Shown here: positions 1-5,766 of the stretch, piece after piece
How the letters are laid out: each line of letters opens with the position of its first letter
Numbering within the stretch: the first letter of the stretch is position 1
Source of the DNA: an uncultured Gammaproteobacteria bacterium
GTDB taxonomy: Bacteria > Pseudomonadota > Gammaproteobacteria > GCA-2729495
NCBI GenBank assembly: GCA_947258805.1
Contig: CAMYJV010000135.1
Coordinates: 1-6,917, forward strand
Length of the DNA: 6,917 bases
Direction of reading: 5' to 3'
Translations under genes and position numbers: made by a program
Notes under the pieces: generated by a model
The model's input: the letters and a program-made list of their open reading frames with translations, nothing else
The model's database searches: none
What the model was told of the DNA's origin: nothing

Positions 1-1
1 G

Positions 2-736
2 CTCGCCACCGCGAAGGCAGGGGTGAAAATCTACCTGCTGCCATTTCGCAACCGCGCATTCATCGAGCTGCGCGACGCGAGCATGGCCGCCCGCCAACCG
101 CGCACCTCGATCTGGAAACTGGGCGACTGGTTGACCAACAAGATGCTACCCGACCTCGTGCATCACCTGCGGCGTATTCCCGGCCGCCGCCTGCGCGACC
201 CGCTGATCGACGGTTTTGGTGCGGCCACCCAGGCGCTGGTCAATACCCGGCTGGTGGATGCAGGTAGCAATGCAATGGAGCAAACGGGCAAGTTCCGGCG
301 TATCGGCCCCACCGCCAGAATCCAGCAGAGTACATGGGCTTTCCCGGCCCGGGAATTCGGCGCCGCGTTGTACTCTTATCGCGAATACTGCCAGCGGTAC
401 TACAAGACCGCGGGCTTCCGGTGCAACCTGCCGGCCATCGTCCACCGGTTGCCGAAGGACCAGAATGCACTGCTGTCACCCAGTTTCGCCGGGCCAAGCT
501 TCGCGCTGAGTCTCCGGACCACGGTAACCGGAGGCTGGGACGACTTCCTGATCGATTTCGCCGCCATCGCCGGACGTTTCGGCGGCATTCCGCTGTTCAA
601 TCAGACGCGCGGCTTTACACCGGAACAGGCCACTAAAGCCTATGGTGAGCGGCTGGCCAAGTTCCGGAACCTCAGGCAGCAAATGGACCCGCAGGACAGG
701 TTACTGAACCAGTTCTTTGCCGAGCATATCGGCTGA
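2..736 (+). CDS. FAD-dependent oxidoreductase, C-terminal part (gene cut by left window edge)
   Basis: The frame is open from the first complete codon at base 2, so the GTG at 23 is internal and the true start lies outside the window; about 244 residues are visible. The sequence resembles the substrate/cap domain and C-terminus of VAO-type flavoproteins such as D-arabinono-1,4-lactone oxidase and related FAD-linked oxidases. Supporting traits are the WAFP segment, the GGIPLFNQTRGFTP stretch and the family-typical ending with FRNLRQQMDPQDRLLNQFF, where the DPxxRxxNxF pattern recurs at the C-terminus of these enzymes. The FAD-binding PCMH half would lie upstream and cannot be seen, so flavin attachment and substrate cannot be judged. 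The family oxidises sugar lactones or other alcohols, passing electrons to oxygen or another acceptor. There are no membrane segments. It converges on the DUF2269-like gene across a 36-base gap with no obvious terminator. The family is fairly sure, the substrate is not. Confidence 0.75.
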   Translation, partial: LATAKAGVKIYLLPFRNRAFIELRDASMAARQPRTSIWKLGDWLTNKMLPDLVHHLRRIPGRRLRDPLIDGFGAATQALVNTRLVDAGSNAMEQTGKFRRIGPTARIQQSTWAFPAREFGAALYSYREYCQRYYKTAGFRCNLPAIVHRLPKDQNALLSPSFAGPSFALSLRTTVTGGWDDFLIDFAAIAGRFGGIPLFNQTRGFTPEQATKAYGERLAKFRNLRQQMDPQDRLLNQFFAEHIG

Positions 737-772
737 CAGACCCGGCACCGCGTATTCAGGCAGGGGCTCCGA

Positions 773-1228
773 CTACCAGAGCATCGGCTTGCGGACCATC
801 AGGAACAGAATAATGAAGGCGCTGGCCGTGATGCCGCCCCAGAGCCACGTCAGGCGCCGCGCCAGAACCGGCAATGCACCGTCATCTGCCGGCCCATCGC
901 TGGCCATGCGAATCCACTTCTTCATGAACGGCCCGTAGATGATGCCCGTCGTGGCGAGTAAAGCCGTCAGTATCACGCTGGCGATCAGCCAGGAGGAATT
1001 TCCGGGCCACTGCCAGAACCACATGATCGAGCCGCAGGTCACCGCGACGATATAGGCCGGTACGGCCATCAAATCATCGATCTTCTTGACCAGTCGCAGG
1101 ATGTTTGCGCGATTCACCGGGTCACGGTTCGCCGCAAGAATCCAGAACAGGTGCGTGACATTGGAGCCGAATCCAATGGCGGCGCAAATGATATGCAGCC
1201 ATTTTATGCCGAGATAAAGTTCGACCAC
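773..1228 (-). CDS. DUF2269-like four-helix membrane protein
   Basis: This 151-residue protein is mostly hydrophobic, with four probable transmembrane helices at about residues 8-32, 53-72, 79-100 and 126-145. It starts with a WLHI motif (His12), and a basic-to-acidic cytoplasmic-looking loop lies around residues 101-125. Length, helix pattern and the early KWLHI signature fit the uncharacterised DUF2269 family of predicted integral membrane proteins. A conserved His in helix 1 could bind a cofactor such as heme, but that is only a guess. The start is a GTG (1226-1228), chosen because the first helix begins right after it; the upstream GGG at about 10 bases is a weak ribosome site. It is transcribed away from the CDF gene through the 1229-1580 spacer and converges on the oxidoreductase. 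No function can be assigned. Confidence 0.8.
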   Translation of the reverse strand: MVELYLGIKWLHIICAAIGFGSNVTHLFWILAANRDPVNRANILRLVKKIDDLMAVPAYIVAVTCGSIMWFWQWPGNSSWLIASVILTALLATTGIIYGPFMKKWIRMASDGPADDGALPVLARRLTWLWGGITASAFIILFLMVRKPMLW

Positions 1229-1580
1229 TTTTTACTACCCGTCAATCACCGGTGCGCACAACCACCGGTCCCCCGCCAGGAAAAAGAGTATTTGTTTCCG
1301 GAAAACTGCCTGCCATCCGTATTTACCACGGCGCATCACCTGGCCGCGCCAGCGGACGATACTCAAGCGTTGAAGGCTAGCCGGTTCAGCTACGCTGCGA
1401 TGGATTGCCGGGCGGCCAATCCGCCCGGTGGTGACCCTGAGATGTCGCACAAAACTGGCGCGCGGCCTCCATTCGCGCAATGGAATCACGATCCCGACCC
1501 GCGGTGGCCATTGCATCGTCGCCGAGCTTTGCAGACACTGCTCGCCTGGCCGGCCCGGGGGGCTGTCACGGAACGACGCG
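1229..1580. other. Divergent intergenic region, 352 bases
   Basis: This spacer lies between two divergent starts, so it should hold promoters for both the DUF2269-like gene (leftward) and the CDF gene (rightward). I find no convincing -35/-10 pair on either strand. Visible structure is a perfect 10-base palindrome TTTCCGGAAA at 1295-1304 in a locally AT-rich patch, and a strong GC hairpin at 1408-1428. Frames open through it on both strands give arginine/proline-rich peptides without recognisable domains and look like chance products of high GC. Confidence 0.6.
1408..1428. repeat. Perfect 8-bp GC inverted repeat (hairpin)
   Basis: Arms CCGGGCGG (1408-1415) and CCGCCCGG (1421-1428) pair perfectly around the loop CCAAT. 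It lies 152 bases before the CDF start codon. There is no T-run on either side, so it is not a classical intrinsic terminator. It may be a structure in the CDF mRNA leader or an operator-like site; which is not visible from sequence. Confidence 0.55.
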
Positions 1581-2531
1581 ATGGCGGGATCATCTAGAAA
1601 GGCGATTTTCGCCGCACTGATTGGTAACTCGCTGATTGCGATCACGAAGTTTGGCGCAGCCGCTTTCACCGGCAGTTCGGCCATGCTGTCGGAAGGCATC
1701 CACTCCCTGGTGGATACCGGCAACCAGGTCTTGCTGCTGCTGGGCCTGAAGCGCGCGCAGCGCCCACCAAGCCCGGGTTTTCCCTTCGGTCATGGCAAGG
1801 AAGTATATTTCTGGTCTTTTGCCGTCGCAATTCTGATCTTTGCCCTCGGCGCCGGAATCTCCCTCTACCAGGGTTACGCCCACATCAAGAACCCGGTGGC
1901 GCTGGAAAATGTCGTGATCAACTATATCGTGCTGGCGCTGGCTATCGTGTTCGAGGCCGGCGCCTTCATGGTCGCCCTGCGCGAATTCAACGCGCAGCGT
2001 GGCAAACTCAGCGTGCTCGAAGCCGTGCGCAGGGGCAAGGATCCGAGCCTTTTCGTTGTGCTGTTCGAAGATGGCGCCGCCATGTTGGGCCTGCTGGTGG
2101 CCCTGGTCGGCATTTACCTGGCCGACCAGACGGGCAACCTCGTCTACGACGGTGCTGCATCAATGGTGATCGGGCTGATCCTCGCAGCCACTGCCGTGTG
2201 GCTTGCCTATGAAACGCAGAGCCTGTTGATCGGTGAAAGCGCTGCTGAATGGATCAGAGAGGCAGTTGACGCTGCGATCGGAAATTCTGCCGGGATTGTG
2301 ACGGTGAACGAAGTCGCAACCCTGCACATGGGGCCGAACTTTATCCTGGTGACCATCAGTGTGGACTTTGCGTCAGCCATGAGCTCCGACGACGTAGAAA
2401 GCTGCGTGGCCGGACTGACGCGCGAGATCAAGGCCATCGACCCGAGTGTTCGGAGAGTATTCGTCGAGGCCGAGAAATTCTTCGACCATCGCCGAGAAAT
2501 TGCCGACTCGCTGCCCGGGGGTGGCTCCTGA
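1581..2531 (+). CDS. Cation diffusion facilitator (CDF) family metal efflux transporter, SLC30A9-like branch
   Basis: This 316-aa inner-membrane protein should export a divalent cation (zinc, iron, manganese or similar) by proton antiport, as known for the CDF family. Helix 1 begins near residue 8; helix 2 carries EGIHSLVDTGNQ, with His41 and Asp45 as likely metal ligands. The loop PSPGFPFGHGKEVYFW (about 64-78) leads into helix 3, and helices near 111-133, 157-180 and 188-208 follow. Residues about 225-300 form the cytoplasmic dimerisation domain. The HGKEVYFWSF and LFEDGAAMLG segments resemble the SLC30A9/ZnT9-type branch more than FieF or ZitB. In helix 5 the usual HxxxD is absent: Asp164 is present, preceded by Glu163, but the His position is Val160. 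The start is ATG 1581, with GGAA at 1570-1573 and family homology from residue 6; the in-frame extension back to 1428 does not look like a CDF N-terminus. The exact metal is not known. Confidence 0.88.
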   Translation: MAGSSRKAIFAALIGNSLIAITKFGAAAFTGSSAMLSEGIHSLVDTGNQVLLLLGLKRAQRPPSPGFPFGHGKEVYFWSFAVAILIFALGAGISLYQGYAHIKNPVALENVVINYIVLALAIVFEAGAFMVALREFNAQRGKLSVLEAVRRGKDPSLFVVLFEDGAAMLGLLVALVGIYLADQTGNLVYDGAASMVIGLILAATAVWLAYETQSLLIGESAAEWIREAVDAAIGNSAGIVTVNEVATLHMGPNFILVTISVDFASAMSSDDVESCVAGLTREIKAIDPSVRRVFVEAEKFFDHRREIADSLPGGGS

Positions 2532-2549
2532 GTCGTGAGCGCAATCGGG

Positions 2550-2566
2550 CTCGCCCCGCCCGCGAG
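2550..2566. terminator. Weak hairpin between convergent genes (possible terminator)
   Basis: CTCGC (2550-2554) and GCGAG (2562-2566) form a 5-bp stem with a 7-base loop, 19 bases past the CDF stop codon and inside the 63-base gap to the stop of the unknown gene. No T-run follows on either strand, so a terminator role is only suggested by position. Confidence 0.2.
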
Positions 2567-2594
2567 ACGCTGTCGAAGGCTGACCAGAGACGAT

Positions 2595-3188
2595 CTAGTG
2601 CGGTGCTGGGCGGACCGGTGCCGGCAAGGCCAGCAACTCGCGTTGCAGGCCCTGCAGCTCCTTTTTCAAATAGGGCACCAGGCAGTTCAATGCGAACTCC
2701 TGGCCCCGGGACTCGGCGAGTATCCAGTTGCAGTAATGACCGAAATACTCAAGGTAACGACTCCGGTATAGCGACAGTCCGGTGCTGAAGCCCCTGTCGC
2801 GCATGACCGAGAAGGCCAGGTGGTCAGCACAGAAAAGGCTCGAGTTTGACTGCAGGTAACGGCCATGCTCGGCTACCACGGCCTTCGCATAATCCTGGGT
2901 CCCATGCAGCACACTAAACAACGCCTCACGCTCCTTGCCCGTCACCGACGATGCCGTGAGAAACTCGAAAAGCGCCTGACGGTGAATCAGCTGGAAGCAA
3001 GTCCGGCGCATCCTGCGGAACTGTCCCTTGCGAGAGCTGTCATCGCCCACCGCACGCATGAGTCCCGCGTGAAAGCACTCCCAGTAACGATAGGTGGCCG
3101 GCGTCTCGTACAGGCGGTTCACGACTCGTCGTTCGTCGTCCGAGCCCGACCAGCGCACATACTCGATGCGCATCTCGGAAAAATCCAT
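2595..3188 (-). CDS. Hypothetical protein, 197 aa, no recognised family
   Basis: I do not recognise this protein. It has no signal peptide or membrane segment and looks like a soluble, largely helical protein, rich in Arg, Tyr, Phe, His and Leu. Notable parts are an opening MRIEYVRWSG followed by an acidic/basic patch SDDERR, an aromatic cluster YRYWECFH (33-40), a very basic stretch RKGQFRRMRR (53-62), a Tyr/His/Cys-rich region YLEYFGHYCNW (145-155), and a leucine-rich tail ending APVRPAPH. The start ATG at 3186-3188 is preferred over an in-frame ATG at 3219-3221 because AGGA sits 5 bases ahead of it. The reading frame looks real: composition is protein-like, while opposite frames are broken and arginine-rich. 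It converges on the CDF gene and has a likely promoter of its own at 3257-3284, so it may be a single-gene unit. Function unknown. Confidence 0.65.
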   Translation of the reverse strand: MDFSEMRIEYVRWSGSDDERRVVNRLYETPATYRYWECFHAGLMRAVGDDSSRKGQFRRMRRTCFQLIHRQALFEFLTASSVTGKEREALFSVLHGTQDYAKAVVAEHGRYLQSNSSLFCADHLAFSVMRDRGFSTGLSLYRSRYLEYFGHYCNWILAESRGQEFALNCLVPYLKKELQGLQRELLALPAPVRPAPH

Positions 3189-3193
3189 CAGGG

Positions 3194-3197
3194 TCCT
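3194..3197 (-). promoter_or_regulatory. Ribosome binding site AGGA that decides the start of the 197-aa gene
   Basis: AGGA lies 5 bases before the ATG at 3186-3188 on the - strand. The alternative start 11 codons upstream has only a weak GAAG near it, so the shorter protein is preferred. Confidence 0.5.
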
Positions 3198-3256
3198 GGA
3201 GGATAAAGCGTGCCGGTACATTGCTTCTTTTCATCGGGGCCGGGAGCAGCAAGTTA

Positions 3257-3284
3257 ACAATATTCGGTGACAAATTCATTGCAA
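3257..3284 (-). promoter_or_regulatory. Candidate sigma70-type promoter for the 197-aa gene
   Basis: On the - strand, TTGCAA (3284-3279) and TATTGT (3262-3257) are separated by 16 bases, each matching consensus at 4 of 6 positions, in one of the few AT-rich patches of the window. Transcription would begin near 3250 and leave a leader of about 60 nt before the ATG at 3188. Confidence 0.35.
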
Positions 3285-3399
3285 TCAGTACTTTGACATT
3301 GCCAGACCTCGCTCAGAATGGAGGAACGCGCTACAAGTGACGGAATACTAAGTGGCAAGGGTAGCAGCGGGTGCCGCGGGGAGCCTTTCCGCCAACCAG

Positions 3400-3735
3400 C
3401 AGTCAGCGGATCCGCGCGCAATGCGCGGCGTAATGCGCGCAAATCAGGCGCGCGCCGGTCGCCCGACGCGATCCCTCGACAGCACCAGGACCGGCACGAT
3501 GGTATTGGCAGCGGCAACGAGCATGAAGGGGCAACGGCGCCGAACATGCCCGACAGAATGCCGCCAACCTTCGCGACGGCTCCAGCGGGTAGTCGCTGGC
3601 CACAGACGGCAACATGGCCGTGTTGGCTGCAAGCCCAAAGGCAAAGACCACTCGAATCATGGTCAGCTGCTCTACGCTCCGGGCCAGCGGATACAGGAAA
3701 TAGCCGATGCCAAACAGCAGGAAAGCCGCCGCTCA
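3400..3735 (-). pseudogene. Decayed fragment of an MFS transporter, multiple frameshifts
   Basis: Read on the - strand, consecutive pieces in three frames join into a major-facilitator-like sequence. Piece A (3732-3571) encodes LLFGIGYFLYPLARS, then RVVFAFGLAANTAMLPSVA and DYPLEPSR, resembling helices 3 and 4. Piece B (about 3571-3531) continues as KVGGILSGMFGAV, resembling helix 5. Piece C (about 3532-3444) gives FMLVAAANTIVPVLVLSRDR and VGRPARA before a stop at 3444-3446, resembling helix 6 and the start of the central loop. A possible return to frame B (3451-3407) gives APDLRALRRALRADP. TGA at 3733-3735 closes frame A upstream, and neither the first two helices nor the C-terminal six can be found. 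An MFS protein usually has about 400 residues; fewer than about 110 remain. A transporter piece is likely; the substrate is unknowable. No intact gene occupies 3189-3903. Confidence 0.6.
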
Positions 3736-3752
3736 TGTGCCTGACCCCATGA
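3733..3752. repeat. Short inverted repeat at the edge of the MFS remnant
   Basis: TCATG (3733-3737) and CATGA (3748-3752) flank the 10-base core TGCCTGACCC. It begins exactly where the recognisable MFS frame stops. The core looks like short repeat elements scattered in many proteobacterial genomes, but only one copy is seen here, so a mobile origin is speculative. Confidence 0.25.
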
Positions 3753-3867
3753 CTATCCGTATCCTGTTGCATGCAAAGCCCCGGCACGGGCATTTCTTGT
3801 CTGCAGACTCCCCACACGGTCAGCTGTGGCCCAGCCCGGGCCTGCAGCGTTGCGGGCACGCCGGCAC

Positions 3868-3897
3868 TTAACAGTCCCGCGAAGTTGCGTGTAGTCT
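3868..3897 (+). promoter_or_regulatory. Candidate promoter of the YqgE-like gene, possibly giving a leaderless mRNA
   Basis: TTAACA (3868-3873, 5 of 6 to the -35 consensus) and TAGTCT (3892-3897, a weak -10) are 18 bases apart. The -10 ends 6 bases before the ATG at 3904, which puts the expected transcription start on or next to the start codon. No Shine-Dalgarno sequence precedes that ATG, which fits a leaderless message. Confidence 0.35.
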
Positions 3898-3903
3898 CAC
3901 CCC

Positions 3904-4512
3904 ATGGGCTGCCGCTTCTTATTCCTGGCGCTGGTTGGCTGTCTCCTGGCCGGTGATCTCAGCGCCGCAGAAGTCCCCGGCGCGGGCAAGCTGCTCGTGG
4001 CGTCGCGCCAGCTGCAGGGTCCGGCTTTCGCCGAGACGGTAGTTCTGCTGATCCATTACGACCAAACCGGCGCAATGGGGCTCATTGTCAACCGGCCCTC
4101 CTCCCTGACGCCGTCGAGTGCTTTACCCCGGTTGCCCGGCCTGGCTGACTACCGCGGGCCGCTGTACCTGGGCGGGCCGCTAGAGCAGCGGCGCGTCCTG
4201 GCCCTGGTGCGCTCGGAACAACCGCCGGCGACAGCCGCCATGATTCTTCCCGGCGTGTATTTCGCCCCGCTCAACAATGAACTGCTGGCGTCAGGGGCAA
4301 TCAGCCCCTCGCGGCTGCGCATGTATGCGGGCTATGCCGGCTGGGCTCCCGGCCAGCTCGATGCCGAGCTGGCCCGGGGCATCTGGCACGTGGCCGCGGC
4401 CAGCGAAGAACTGATTTTCAGCGACGAGCCCGATGCGATCTGGCGGCGTTTGATTCCAGCCCCCCGCTATCGAGTGTCAAACGATCTTGCCAGCCACTAC
4501 AGCGGGCTTTAG
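3904..4512 (+). CDS. YqgE/AlgH family protein with an N-terminal signal sequence
   Basis: The 202-aa product matches the YqgE/AlgH (DUF179) fold from about residue 28. Family landmarks are GKLLVASRQLQGPAFAETVV (28-47), GAMGLIVNRPS (56-66), LYLGGPLEQ (87-95) and YAGYAGWAPGQLDAELARG (141-159). Family members are normally cytoplasmic and begin at this conserved region. Here about 24 extra residues come first: an Arg, then hydrophobic FLFLALVGCLLAG, then DLSAAEV. That looks like a Sec signal peptide with possible cleavage after LSA, or a lipoprotein signal with LVGC as lipobox (Cys13). In-frame TAG at 3892-3894 rules out an earlier start, and ATG 3904 is the only early ATG. AlgH was named for an effect on alginate regulation in Pseudomonas, but the biochemical role is unsettled. 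It converges on hemW with a 39-base gap. Family assignment is strong; export is inferred. Confidence 0.88.
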   Translation: MGCRFLFLALVGCLLAGDLSAAEVPGAGKLLVASRQLQGPAFAETVVLLIHYDQTGAMGLIVNRPSSLTPSSALPRLPGLADYRGPLYLGGPLEQRRVLALVRSEQPPATAAMILPGVYFAPLNNELLASGAISPSRLRMYAGYAGWAPGQLDAELARGIWHVAAASEELIFSDEPDAIWRRLIPAPRYRVSNDLASHYSGL

Positions 4513-4525
4513 TTGGGCGGCAACG

Positions 4526-4550
4526 CACGGTACCCCAGGGTGACGCCGTG
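4526..4550. terminator. Hairpin between convergent yqgE-like and hemW genes
   Basis: CACGG (4526-4530) pairs with CCGTG (4546-4550), and ACCC/GGGT can pair inside. It fills most of the 39-base gap between two converging stop codons and, being symmetric, could serve both strands. There is no T-run, so it is at best an imperfect terminator. Confidence 0.3.
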
Positions 4551-4551
4551 A

Positions 4552-5733
4552 TTACTCCGGCAAGAACCGGGCTGCCAGCTGATTGAGATAACGCCGGCCC
4601 AACCGGGTCGGCGCAAGGTGCGAGCTGGTCAGCCGCAACAGGCCCCGTTCTGCGGCTTGGTTAACGCGCTGTCGCCAGCTTGCCGCGGTCAAACCGGTAC
4701 GCTCGGGCAACAGCGCCAGCGGGAATCCGTTCGTGAGCCGCAGGGCGTTCATCATAAATTCGGCCAGTAGATCAGTTGAATCGAGGGTCCGGCATTGTGC
4801 CACCTGTCGACCTTTACCAACACGATGCATGTAGCTCTCGGGAACGCGAACGCGCGCTTCACGGTGCACGCCTCCATCCAGCGTCAGCTTGGAGTGCGCG
4901 CCGGCGCCAATACCCAGGTAGTCGGCAAATTCCCAGTAGTGGCGATTGTGCCGACACTCGCGGCCGGGCACCGCGTGGGCGGACACTTCGTAGTGCGAGT
5001 AACCGGCTGCCTCCAGCATGTCTTCCACCTGCTGTTCGATGGCCGCCTGCGCGCCCTCGTCGGGCAGTGCGGGCGGGTACTTGGCAAACACAGTGTTTGG
5101 TTCCAGCGTGAGCTGGTAGCAAGACAAATGAGCCGGGCCGAAGGTCAGCGCCGCAGTCACATCGCGCCCCGCATCCGCCCGCGTCTGGCCGGGCAGCCCA
5201 TACATCAGGTCGAGATTGAAGTTATCGAAAATGTCGGCCGTTAGCTGCGCAGCCCGAAATGCATCGTCAGCATCGTGAATACGGCCGAGGGCCTGCAAAC
5301 AAGTGTCGTCAAAGCTCTGAACGCCCAGCGACAAGCGATTGACGCCGGCATCTCGATAACCACGAAAGTGGTCTTCATCTGCTGTGCCCGGATTCGCTTC
5401 CAGCGTAATCTCGGCATCAGCCTGCAGATGCCCGCCCCGCCGCAGGTACCCCACCAGCCTGTCAATGCTGGCCGGTGAGAACAGGCTGGGTGTCCCGCCG
5501 CCCAGGAAGACTGTGGCGAATGGCCTGCCGGCCAGTGGCGGCAATGCGTGCTCGAGATCCGCAAGCAACGCGTCGGCGTAGGCCCGTTCCGGTATCGGGA
5601 CGCGCAGCTCGTGCGAATTGAAATCGCAGTACGGGCACTTGCGAATGCACCAGGGCAAGTGCACGTAGAGGGTCAGCGGCGGGAATTGCACGACAGGCTG
5701 GTCGCCGCCAGCCTTAGCCACTGCCCTGTTCAA
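4552..5733 (-). CDS. hemW: HemW, radical SAM heme chaperone
   Basis: HemW binds heme and a [4Fe-4S] cluster and is thought to deliver heme to respiratory enzymes; despite resemblance to HemN it is not a coproporphyrinogen oxidase in the species tested. The 393-aa product has the cluster motif CIRKCPYC (Cys29, Cys33, Cys36) and lacks the fourth Cys of HemN, since DFN follows. Also visible are the SAM-binding GGGTPS (78-83), EANPGT (112-117), GVNRLSLGVQSFD (130-142), NLDLMYGLPGQT (173-184), HLSCYQLTLEPNT (202-214) and the HemW-type HNRHYW (262-267). The HemN C-terminal domain fills the last 90 residues. Length is normal. The start is uncertain: TTG at 5731-5733 is the longest form, GTG codons at residues 5 and 15 are alternatives, and none has a good ribosome site. 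It lies 33 bases after the Kbp-like gene, in the same frame, and probably shares its transcript. Confidence 0.93.
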   Translation of the reverse strand: MNRAVAKAGGDQPVVQFPPLTLYVHLPWCIRKCPYCDFNSHELRVPIPERAYADALLADLEHALPPLAGRPFATVFLGGGTPSLFSPASIDRLVGYLRRGGHLQADAEITLEANPGTADEDHFRGYRDAGVNRLSLGVQSFDDTCLQALGRIHDADDAFRAAQLTADIFDNFNLDLMYGLPGQTRADAGRDVTAALTFGPAHLSCYQLTLEPNTVFAKYPPALPDEGAQAAIEQQVEDMLEAAGYSHYEVSAHAVPGRECRHNRHYWEFADYLGIGAGAHSKLTLDGGVHREARVRVPESYMHRVGKGRQVAQCRTLDSTDLLAEFMMNALRLTNGFPLALLPERTGLTAASWRQRVNQAAERGLLRLTSSHLAPTRLGRRYLNQLAARFLPE

Positions 5734-5746
5734 CGGCGACGTGCCC

Positions 5747-5763
5747 GCGGCCCGCGCGGCCGC
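5747..5763 (-). repeat. GC hairpin between the Kbp-like and hemW genes
   Basis: On the transcript GCGGCC and GGCCGC form a 6-bp all-GC stem with loop GCGCG, in the 33-base gap before hemW. No U-run follows. It could mark an mRNA processing or stability boundary or hinder translation start of hemW; it may also be chance in GC-rich DNA. Confidence 0.3.
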
Positions 5764-5766
5764 AAG

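Noticed and set aside
1428..1580. N-terminal extension of the CDF protein to an upstream start
   Set aside because: The added 51 residues do not resemble a CDF N-terminus, while ATG 1581 has GGAA upstream and homology starts directly after it.
1601..1613. Small hairpin GGCGA/TCGCC inside the CDF start region
   Set aside because: A 5-bp stem within codons 7-11 is expected by chance at this GC content and does not cover the ribosome site.
1235..1723. 162-codon open frame on the - strand over the divergent spacer and the CDF start
   Set aside because: It overlaps the clearly coding first helices of the CDF protein on the other strand and has no recognisable features.
3186..3221. Longer form of the 197-aa protein starting at ATG 3219-3221
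   Set aside because: The downstream ATG has AGGA at ideal spacing, while the upstream one has only a weak GAAG; the extra 11 residues lack any support.
3318..3752. Long open frames on the + strand across the MFS remnant, with a TTGACA at 3293-3298 upstream
   Set aside because: The products are Arg/Ala/Gly/Ser-rich with no hydrophobic pattern or motif, they lie opposite the recognisable remnant, and no good -10 follows the TTGACA.
3254..3859. A 201-codon open frame on the - strand as an intact gene
   Set aside because: Only a short part (about 3571-3531, perhaps also 3451-3407) looks like protein, and that part belongs to the MFS remnant whose neighbours are in other frames; the rest is rich in Cys, Arg and Pro with no domain.
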